From assembly GCA_002378605.1 (NCBI GenBank), contig DFSK01000111.1, forward strand, positions 1 through 5,192: a stretch of 5,192 nucleotides of DNA, read 5' to 3'. This DNA is from Alphaproteobacteria bacterium UBA3439. Its GTDB lineage: Bacteria > Pseudomonadota > Alphaproteobacteria > Puniceispirillales > Puniceispirillaceae. The notes under the pieces are model-generated. The model made no database searches and was not told the origin of the DNA. It worked only from the letters and a program-made list of their open reading frames with translations. This document shows positions 1 to 5,192 of this stretch, one piece after another (the first letter of the stretch is position 1; every line of letters starts with the position of its first letter). The translations under genes and the position numbers were made by a program.

Positions 1-1530
1 ATGGACAGCGCCCGCAAAATGGCCATGTTCAAAATGCTTGTCGCAATGGGATTCAAAGAAATTGAAGTTGGGTTTCCGGCTGCGTCAGATACTGATTTTA
101 ACTTTTTGCGCGAATTGATTGAAGGCGGTCATGTACCGTCTGATGTAACGATTCAGGTTTTGACACAAGCGCGCGAACATTTGATTGATCGCACGATCGA
201 GTCGCTTCGTGGCGCGCCAAATGCCATTTTGCATCTTTATAATTCGACAAGCACATTGCAGCGGCGGGTCGTGTTTAAATCAGATCGTGATGGGGTAAAA
301 CAAATTGCCATTGATGGCGCAAAAATGGTTGCTGATCGTCTTGCCAATTTTGGCGCTGGAAATCTGCGCCTTCAATATAGCCCGGAGAGCTTTACCGGAA
401 CCGAGCTTGATTATGCGCTTGATGTTTGTGAATCGGTGATGGAGGTCTGGCAATCAAGCCCGGAAAACCCGACCATCATCAATCTGCCAGCAACAGTCGA
501 AATGTCGACGCCAAATATCTATGCAGATCAGATTGAATGGATGGGCCGTCATTTTTCCAACCGAGATTCGGTGATTTTGTCGCTTCACCCGCATAATGAC
601 CGCGGCTGCGCCGTCGCCGCAACCGAACTTGGCCTAATGGCAGGTGCCGACCGTGTCGAAGGCACTTTGTTTGGCAATGGCGAGCGTACCGGCAATGTTG
701 ATCTGGTCACCCTTGGGCTAAATATGTTTACCCAAGGCGTTGACCCACATCTGGATTTTTCCGATATCAACGGGCTGATCGAAACCGCCGAATTTTGTAA
801 CCAGCTTCTGGTTCATGAGCGCCACCCCTATGCTGGCAAGCTTGTTCATACCGCCTTTTCGGGAAGCCATCAGGACGCTATCCGCAAAGGCATGGATGCG
901 CTTGCCGAATCCAATGACGATGTATGGGAAGTGCCCTATCTGCCAATTGATCCGGCTGATATCGGGCGGACGTTCGAAGCCATCATTCGGGTAAATTCGC
1001 AATCGGGAAAGGCTGGTTCAGCCTATCTTCTTGAGGCCGATCACCATATTCGCCTGCCGCGCGGTGCCGAGGTTGAATTTTCTGGCATTGTGCAGAACGA
1101 GGCCGACACCACCGGCAAGGAAATCACCAGCCAGCGCATCTGGGAACTGGCCGAAGAGCATTACATCAAACCGCAAGGCCCATTCAAGCTTGTTAGCTTT
1201 GAATCAGGGCGCGCCAGCCGTGCAAGCGATGCTGAACGGATTACGGCAACCGTGCTTCACAATGGCAATGAAGTGACCATCACCGCCACTGGCAATGGCC
1301 CGATTTCGGCTTTTGTTGATGCAATGCGTGACGAATTCAACCTTGTTTTCCGGCTTGCCGATTTCGGGCAAAACACCCGCTCGGCAACATCAAAAGCCGA
1401 AGCTGCTGCCTATGTTGAACTTGTTGTTGACGATGATCAGTCGGTTTATGGTGTTGGCATTGATACGTCAATTACACTCGCACCGATCCGCGCCGTTGTC
1501 AGCGCCATCAACAAGCTGGCAAGTGCCTAA
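1..1530 (+). CDS. leuA: 2-isopropylmalate synthase, long (class II) form, 5'-truncated by the window edge
   Basis: This enzyme condenses acetyl-CoA with 2-oxoisovalerate to 2-isopropylmalate, the first committed step of leucine synthesis, in the cytoplasm. The 509 visible residues begin inside the catalytic TIM barrel. Class II LeuA proteins are roughly 550-570 residues and carry an N-terminal RDGNQ-type metal/substrate motif just before this point, so the ATG at base 1 is most likely an internal Met and the true start lies upstream. Visible family marks are the metal-binding HPHNDRG (H196, H198), GTLFGNGERTGNVD (221-234), SGSHQDAI (287-294), PIDPADIGR (315-323) and NSQSGK (332-337). The C-terminal leucine-sensing domain covers about residues 385-509, with GNGPISA (431-437) and YGVGID (483-488). 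The frame is intact to TAA. It converges on the crotonase gene 48 bp away and is not part of that operon. Feedback inhibition by leucine is expected from the family. Identification is very secure; only the start is missing. Confidence 0.96.
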   Translation: MDSARKMAMFKMLVAMGFKEIEVGFPAASDTDFNFLRELIEGGHVPSDVTIQVLTQAREHLIDRTIESLRGAPNAILHLYNSTSTLQRRVVFKSDRDGVKQIAIDGAKMVADRLANFGAGNLRLQYSPESFTGTELDYALDVCESVMEVWQSSPENPTIINLPATVEMSTPNIYADQIEWMGRHFSNRDSVILSLHPHNDRGCAVAATELGLMAGADRVEGTLFGNGERTGNVDLVTLGLNMFTQGVDPHLDFSDINGLIETAEFCNQLLVHERHPYAGKLVHTAFSGSHQDAIRKGMDALAESNDDVWEVPYLPIDPADIGRTFEAIIRVNSQSGKAGSAYLLEADHHIRLPRGAEVEFSGIVQNEADTTGKEITSQRIWELAEEHYIKPQGPFKLVSFESGRASRASDAERITATVLHNGNEVTITATGNGPISAFVDAMRDEFNLVFRLADFGQNTRSATSKAEAAAYVELVVDDDQSVYGVGIDTSITLAPIRAVVSAINKLASA

Positions 1531-1578
1531 ATTCCAAGGCTAGACATTGTTTATCTCGGCTATCGGCGTTTGATGAGG

Positions 1579-2376
1579 CTATTTGCCTTGCCATTGCGGT
1601 TTGCGCTTTTCAAGAAAGGCGCGAACGCCTTCGGCAAAATCGGCGCTTACATAGCTTTTCTCGATCAAATCGGTATCATCCGGCAATGGGGCGGCTTGGC
1701 GCAACCGCCGCAGCCCTTCAAGACTGGCCTGAATGGTCAGCGGTGCCATTTGTTTCAGGCGTTCGGCAAGCTGGTTGGCGCGTGCCATCAAACCATCCTG
1801 ATCGGGTAAAACCTCATGCACAAACCCGCTTGTCAAAAGCGCCTCAGCATCCAGCAATTCAGCGGTTAAAATCATATGCGCAACGCGTGACTCGCCGAAT
1901 AATGCCGTTAAACGCCGAAGATTCGATACGGCCAGGCAATTGCCCAATGTACGCGCAATCGGCATGCCAGCAACCGCCGCCGCGCTGGCAATGCGAACAT
2001 GCGCTGCTGCTGCAATCACCAGCCCGCCACCCGTAACCGCGCCATGAAGCGCGGCAATGACCGGAACCTGGCACGACTCAATCTGGCTAATCACCGATTC
2101 GACCTTGGCTTCATAGCGCAACCCGTCTTCGGTCGAGTCAAAATCGGTAAATTGACCAATATCAGTGCCAGCGGCAAAGGCTTTATCACCGGCACCTGCG
2201 ATCACGATGGCTTTGATATGATCAGCATCATCAGCACGTCCCGCACGGGCGCACAGCTTGGCCAATTCTTCATACATGCCAAAGGTCAGCGCGTTGCGTG
2301 CCTGCGGCCGGTTCAAAGTCACATGCGCAATGCCATCATCAATGCGGACAAGCAACTCACGATCAGTGGCAGTCAT
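1579..2376 (-). CDS. Enoyl-CoA hydratase/isomerase (crotonase) superfamily protein with non-canonical active site
   Basis: This 265-residue cytoplasmic protein has normal crotonase length. The N-terminal part carries the LNRPQARNAL motif (21-30). The first oxyanion-hole/CoA segment is AFAAGTDI (66-73) and the second is HGAVTGGG (111-118). The C-terminal helices fit the family. The fold therefore predicts binding of an acyl-CoA and stabilisation of a thioester enolate. Aligned by hand to rat mitochondrial crotonase, the two catalytic glutamates (E144, E164) fall on V120 and I140, and the usual PGxGGTQRL stretch is replaced by RTLGNCLAVSNLRRL (142-156). Classical hydratase activity is thus doubtful; isomerase, hydrolase, lyase or another thioester chemistry is possible. 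It is the last gene of the TRAP operon, 12 nt after dctM, with Shine-Dalgarno AGAAGGA 7 nt before the ATG, which supports this start. The likely role is processing a CoA ester of the imported solute, but the substrate is unknown. Family assignment is firm, reaction is not. Confidence 0.9.
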   Translation of the reverse strand: MTATDRELLVRIDDGIAHVTLNRPQARNALTFGMYEELAKLCARAGRADDADHIKAIVIAGAGDKAFAAGTDIGQFTDFDSTEDGLRYEAKVESVISQIESCQVPVIAALHGAVTGGGLVIAAAAHVRIASAAAVAGMPIARTLGNCLAVSNLRRLTALFGESRVAHMILTAELLDAEALLTSGFVHEVLPDQDGLMARANQLAERLKQMAPLTIQASLEGLRRLRQAAPLPDDTDLIEKSYVSADFAEGVRAFLEKRKPQWQGK

Positions 2377-2383
2377 GTCAATT

Positions 2384-2391
2384 TCCTTCTA
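2384..2391 (-). promoter_or_regulatory. Ribosome binding site of the crotonase gene overlapping the dctM stop codon
   Basis: Read on the minus strand, the sequence TAGAAGGA ends 7 nt before the ATG at 2376. Its first three bases are the TAG stop of dctM, so ribosomes ending dctM finish on the next gene's Shine-Dalgarno site. This suggests translational coupling and fixes the crotonase start. Confidence 0.75.
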
Positions 2392-3669
2392 GCGGTAGAA
2401 CAGCTCGACCAAGAACATTGGAATGGCCGGAACATAGGTACAGATAAGCAGCACCCCAACCAAGACAGCAATAAAGGGCAAATTCACCCGTGTCACTTCC
2501 CAGATATTCGCCCGCGCAATCGAACAGGCTGTTATCAGAACCGAGGCCACCGGCGGCGTTTGCTGACCAATCGCAAGATTTAGCGTTACCACCAGACCAA
2601 AATGCACCGGATCAATACCAACCTGCTGGATCAAAGGCACGACGATTGGCACAACCAGAATAATCGCCGCTGCCGAATGCAGAAAAAACCCGATGACCAG
2701 GAAGAACACATTCAAGATCAACAGAATGAGATATTTGCTGTCGGTAAAGGCAACCATCTGCGCTGCTAATTCCTGCGGGATCTGCGCGCGGGTCAAAAAG
2801 CCGCCCATCAAAACCGATGCCGCAACAAGCACCATCACCACAGCCGTTTGCATACCGCCTTCAAGCATCGCCCGATGAAGCTGTCTAAAATCAACTTCAC
2901 GATACCATATGCCAACACCGATCGCAGCCAGAACAGCCAGGCCCGCAGCCTCGGTGGCGGTTACAAATCCGCCAAAGATACCACCAAGAATGATCACCGG
3001 AAGCAAGAATGTCGGGCCAGCTTCGATTGCCGCACGACGAAGACGCGGCCAGTTAAACGCTTCTTCAACCGGCAGATTATAACGCCGTGCAAACCACCAA
3101 GAAACGCCCATAAGCCCGATCGCCCCCATCAAACCTGGAATAAATCCAGCGACAAAAAGCTGTTCAACCGACGTATTGGCCGATACCGCATAGAGGATCA
3201 TCGGAATGGATGGTGGGATAATGATGGCAAGCGAGGCTGATGAAGAGGTCACCGCAGCCGCAAACGGCGCGCCGTAACCCCGTTTTTTCATCTCGGGAAT
3301 CATGATCGATCCCAATGCGGCAACATCAGCCACAGCCGAGCCTGAAATTTCGGCAAAAAATAATGAAACGCCAATCGAAACCATGGCCAAACCGCCACGA
3401 ACAGCGCCAATCAGCGCCGACACAAATTCGATCAATCGCCGCGTCACACCACCCGCATTCATAATGGCGCCAGCCAGAACAAACATCGGAATGGCGATCA
3501 GTGAGAATTTTGTCGAGCCGTCATACATATCAAGCGCGACAGTCACCAAAGACGATGGCCCTTCGGTTATCAAAAGCCCAAGAACACCGCCAAGCGCCAA
3601 CGAAATAGCGATAGGCACATTCAGACAAATCAAGCCAATCACGGCCGCTAGAATAATGAAAATCAACAT
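2389..3669 (-). CDS. dctM: TRAP transporter large permease subunit (DctM family)
   Basis: This is the 426-residue inner-membrane subunit that forms the translocation path of a TRAP transporter, driven by an ion (usually Na+) gradient and fed by the periplasmic binding protein. The length is typical of the family. Nearly the whole chain is hydrophobic, with about a dozen membrane segments and re-entrant stretches. Family marks are IPMFVLAGAIMNAGGVTRRL (60-79), GSAVADVAALGSIMIPEMKK (110-129), IIIPPSIPMILY (149-160), TATEAAGLAV (237-246), DPVHFG (353-358) and the second PP motif NLAIGQQTPPV (364-374). The region 329-333 reads FLHSA where many relatives have an Asp at the His, as I recall. The ATG has Shine-Dalgarno AAGGG 9 nt upstream. 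It lies 12 nt after dctQ and 12 nt before the crotonase gene, all co-directional, so one transcript is expected. The gene symbol denotes the family; the transported solute cannot be read from this subunit. Confidence 0.95.
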   Translation of the reverse strand: MLIFIILAAVIGLICLNVPIAISLALGGVLGLLITEGPSSLVTVALDMYDGSTKFSLIAIPMFVLAGAIMNAGGVTRRLIEFVSALIGAVRGGLAMVSIGVSLFFAEISGSAVADVAALGSIMIPEMKKRGYGAPFAAAVTSSSASLAIIIPPSIPMILYAVSANTSVEQLFVAGFIPGLMGAIGLMGVSWWFARRYNLPVEEAFNWPRLRRAAIEAGPTFLLPVIILGGIFGGFVTATEAAGLAVLAAIGVGIWYREVDFRQLHRAMLEGGMQTAVVMVLVAASVLMGGFLTRAQIPQELAAQMVAFTDSKYLILLILNVFFLVIGFFLHSAAAIILVVPIVVPLIQQVGIDPVHFGLVVTLNLAIGQQTPPVASVLITACSIARANIWEVTRVNLPFIAVLVGVLLICTYVPAIPMFLVELFYR

Positions 3670-3677
3670 ATCAATTT

Positions 3678-3684
3678 GCCCTTA
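3678..3684 (-). promoter_or_regulatory. Ribosome binding site of dctM formed partly by the dctQ stop codon
   Basis: On the minus strand TAAGGGC lies with its AAGGG core 9 nt before the dctM ATG. The TAA of this string is the dctQ stop, so the stop codon supplies the first bases of the Shine-Dalgarno site. This arrangement favours translational coupling of the two membrane subunits, which act as a complex. Confidence 0.7.
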
Positions 3685-4188
3685 GTGATCGTTCAGCGAC
3701 TGGCCAGCGGCCACCGCTCGCCAATAGGCAGGGATGCTTAGCAATTCGCAAATAATGAAAAGAACCGCCGTCACCGGAATAACCGATTGGGTAAATTGCA
3801 CCGACACCCATGTCAGGCTAACCAAGGTTTCGCCTGCAAGGATCATCGCAACCTGATATCCGGCCCATGCCATCAAAACAAAAAAGCCAATGACAAAGGC
3901 TTCAGCAACGACAACACCGATCAGGCGAAATTTGGCTGGCAACATTAATAAAACCGAATCAACGCCGATATGTTTGCGCTCAAGAGCGGCAAGACAGGCA
4001 CCATAATAGGTAACCCATGACAAAAGCACTGCTGCCACTTCATCATACCAAGACAGGGAATCTCCAGCAATGCGATATAAAACGGCAACAACAACAACAC
4101 CGGTCAGCACGATCATCAAAAAAATCAGAAACCATTCCAGCGCCCGCGTCATCACGCGTTGCAATAAGTTCGTTTCCACAATAGTCAC
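3682..4188 (-). CDS. dctQ: TRAP transporter small permease subunit (DctQ family)
   Basis: This 168-residue integral membrane protein pairs with DctM in the TRAP transporter and is needed for assembly and transport. Four membrane segments can be seen at about residues 17-39, 52-69, 89-112 and 135-154. Between the first two lies SLSWYDE (45-50 region), with the conserved acidic residue E50 after Trp47. The second ends in LERKHIGVD (69-77), the usual charged loop with H73 and D77. Both match the DctQ family closely. The proposed start is GTG at 4188, backed by the strong Shine-Dalgarno AGGGGGG 9 nt upstream; the next in-frame Met (residue 13) has no comparable site and would leave only a few residues before the first membrane segment. 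It follows dctP after a 143-bp gap with a terminator-like hairpin, and is tightly linked to dctM (12 nt). The family is secure; the substrate is unknown. Confidence 0.94.
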   Translation of the reverse strand: MTIVETNLLQRVMTRALEWFLIFLMIVLTGVVVVAVLYRIAGDSLSWYDEVAAVLLSWVTYYGACLAALERKHIGVDSVLLMLPAKFRLIGVVVAEAFVIGFFVLMAWAGYQVAMILAGETLVSLTWVSVQFTQSVIPVTAVLFIICELLSIPAYWRAVAAGQSLNDH

Positions 4189-4207
4189 GTCAGTGATCCC
4201 CCCTGAC
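4189..4207 (-). promoter_or_regulatory. dctQ ribosome binding site within a small hairpin loop
   Basis: On the minus strand GTCAG and CTGAC form a perfect 5-bp stem directly before the GTG start of dctQ. The 9-nt loop, GGGGGATCA, contains most of the purine-rich Shine-Dalgarno run (4198-4204). The site would be displayed in a loop with the stem touching the start codon. The Shine-Dalgarno itself is clear; a regulatory role for so short a stem is inference. Confidence 0.5.
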
Positions 4208-4218
4208 CTTTTTGCCGC

Positions 4219-4233
4219 CCAGATTTTGTCTGG
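4219..4233 (-). other. Short inverted repeat in the dctP-dctQ spacer
   Basis: CCAGA and TCTGG flank a 5-nt spacer, giving CCAGACAAAATCTGG on the minus strand, just upstream of the dctQ ribosome binding site. It could be a small RNA hairpin or half of a protein-binding site. With only five base pairs it may be chance. The rest of the spacer between here and the terminator hairpin is AT-rich, with no convincing -35/-10 pair. Confidence 0.25.
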
Positions 4234-4276
4234 TTTCCGGCGTGTTTTTCTGCCAATTCACAATCTTCAAAATATC

Positions 4277-4323
4277 AAAATAAAATAAACCAGCCATCGG
4301 GGCAAAATAGCCCTAATGGCTGG
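4277..4323 (-). terminator. Intrinsic terminator/attenuator hairpin after dctP
   Basis: Eight bases after the dctP stop, the minus strand shows CCAGCCAT paired with ATGGCTGG (4316-4323 with 4290-4297). The stem continues through a U-G wobble and one A-C mismatch into GGGC/GCCC, closing a 6-nt TATTTT loop. The stem is followed at once by TTTATTTTATTTT (4289-4277), a good though interrupted T-tract. A run of six A precedes the stem, so the structure could also work on the other strand, where no gene enters it. Because dctQ and dctM follow in the same direction with no obvious promoter of their own, partial termination is likely, giving more binding protein than permease. The hairpin may also protect the 3' end of dctP mRNA from exonucleases. 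Confidence 0.8.
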
Positions 4324-4331
4324 ATTTTTTG

Positions 4332-5192
4332 TTATTTCGCTGCGTTCTGCACTTTCGTAATCAGCGCGTCACCACCTTTTACAGATGATGCGTAATCGTC
4401 ATAGATTGGCTTTGACGCGGCGATGAAAGCCGCCTTATCAGCCGTATTGACGGCAACGCCAGCATCCTTGATCACGGTAAGAAGTTCATTTTCAAGACGG
4501 GCAGCGGTTTCATATACATAGGCCTGTGTTTCAACAGCGGCTTCACGCAAGGCAGCCTGAACATCGGCTGGCAATTTGGTAAAACCACTCTTTGAGGTCA
4601 GGACATAAGCAGGCGTATAAACATGGCCGGTGATTGACAGATATTTCTGCACTTCTTGAAACTTAGCTGATGCAATCTGCGCATATGGGTTTTCCTGACC
4701 GTCGATCACCCCTGTTTGCAAGGCGGTAAAGACTTCGGAAAATGCCATTGGGGTTGGGTTCGCACCATATAGTTTGAACATCTTGACCCGCCAAGCGCCC
4801 TTTGGTGTGCGCAGCTTAACGCCTTGCAGATCGGCGGGTACATTGATTGCGCGGGTGTTATTGGTGATATGGCGGAAGCCATTTTCCCAATATGACAAAA
4901 TATGATAGCCCTTGGCACCAGCCGCTTCTTGGAATGTATCACCTAACGCTGCTTGTACCTTTTTCATATGGTCGCGGCTTTGGATGATGTAAGGCATTTC
5001 GAAAACACCAAATTCGTCCGATACCGATGACATCACTGATGATGGCAATGAAAAATCAATCTGACCAAGCTTTAGTTTCTGCAACAGTTCTTTGTCTTTA
5101 CCAAGCTGGCTTGATCCATAGACCTGTACTTTGGCTTTGCCAGCCAGCTTTGCATTGGCGATCCGCGCAAATTCATTTGCTGACATATCAAA
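4332..5192 (-). CDS. dctP: TRAP transporter solute-binding protein (DctP family), N-terminus cut by the window edge
   Basis: This periplasmic protein binds the solute and delivers it to the DctQ/DctM membrane pair. The frame is open to the right edge (residues F-D precede the Met at 5186), so that Met is internal; about 40-50 residues, including the signal peptide and first strand, lie outside. Numbering from that Met, family marks are FARIANAKLAGK (6-17), the FEMPYII segment (62-68), GVKLRTPKG (122-130) with R126 at the place of the Arg that pairs with the substrate carboxylate in most DctP proteins, and ALQTGVIDGQENP (155-167), the most characteristic DctP stretch. The conserved Arg suggests a carboxylic acid ligand, but which one cannot be told. 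It is the first gene seen of the operon; any promoter is beyond the window. A terminator-like hairpin follows the TAA. Confidence 0.95.
   Translation of the reverse strand, partial: FDMSANEFARIANAKLAGKAKVQVYGSSQLGKDKELLQKLKLGQIDFSLPSSVMSSVSDEFGVFEMPYIIQSRDHMKKVQAALGDTFQEAAGAKGYHILSYWENGFRHITNNTRAINVPADLQGVKLRTPKGAWRVKMFKLYGANPTPMAFSEVFTALQTGVIDGQENPYAQIASAKFQEVQKYLSITGHVYTPAYVLTSKSGFTKLPADVQAALREAAVETQAYVYETAARLENELLTVIKDAGVAVNTADKAAFIAASKPIYDDYASSVKGGDALITKVQNAAK

Noticed and set aside
585..1002. Minus-strand open frames opposite leuA
   Set aside because: They are antisense to conserved LeuA catalytic sequence, including the HPHNDRG region, and have no family resemblance.
1031..1543. Overlapping plus-strand open frames (1031-1276 and 1295-1543) inside the 3' half of leuA
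   Set aside because: They sit in another frame of a gene with unmistakable LeuA motifs, and their translations show no recognisable family.
1556..1566. GCCGATAGCCGA-type short direct repeat in the convergent gap (minus strand)
   Set aside because: It is only 5 bp repeated, not palindromic, and without a T-tract, so it supports neither a terminator nor an operator.
1999..2583. A 194-codon plus-strand open frame spanning the crotonase start and the end of dctM
   Set aside because: It crosses two clear minus-strand genes and their junction; the translation is low in recognisable structure and rich in Asn, His and Arg, as antisense frames often are.
2848..3685. Plus-strand open frames opposite dctM (2848-3240 and 3302-3685)
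   Set aside because: The opposite strand carries a full-length DctM with conserved motifs throughout, so these are antisense shadows.
4070..4288. Plus-strand 72-codon frame over the dctQ start and spacer
   Set aside because: It overlaps the dctQ N-terminus and its ribosome binding site, and no family is recognisable.
4189..4289. Possible internal promoter for dctQM, using TTGATA or TTGAAG in the spacer as a -35
   Set aside because: No convincing -10 box lies 16-18 bp downstream of either hexamer; they are better explained by AT-rich sequence after the hairpin.

Overview
The window reads as chromosomal DNA from a heterotrophic alphaproteobacterium. By eye the base composition is balanced, near 50% GC. 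The large anabolic gene is the long (class II) form of 2-isopropylmalate synthase, and the rest is a tripartite TRAP transporter operon, a transporter type common in marine Alphaproteobacteria. A SAR116/Puniceispirillum-like source would fit, but that is an impression from memory and no search was run.

Layout. Bases 1-1530 (+ strand) hold most of leuA, with its first few dozen codons cut off by the left edge. A 48-bp convergent gap follows, with no clear terminator. The rest is one minus-strand operon, read from right to left: dctP-type solute-binding protein (4332 to the right edge, N-terminus missing), a 143-bp intercistronic region with a strong hairpin plus T-tract, dctQ-type small permease (3682-4188, GTG start), dctM-type large permease (2389-3669), and a crotonase-superfamily gene (1579-2376). 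The last two junctions each have 12-nt gaps in which the upstream stop codon overlaps or abuts the next Shine-Dalgarno sequence.

How the genes work together. DctP would capture a carboxylate-type solute in the periplasm, and DctQ/DctM would carry it across the inner membrane using an ion gradient. The co-transcribed crotonase-fold protein probably acts on a CoA thioester derived from that solute. The crotonase is the most unusual gene here: it keeps the CoA-binding/oxyanion-hole framework but lacks both glutamates used by classical enoyl-CoA hydratases. The hairpin after dctP probably sets a higher level of binding protein than of membrane subunits. leuA belongs to leucine synthesis and looks unrelated to the operon.

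I see no tRNA, rRNA, CRISPR array, insertion sequence, toxin-antitoxin pair or phage gene. No wholly new system is evident. The points worth a second look are the atypical crotonase and the regulatory structure between dctP and dctQ.
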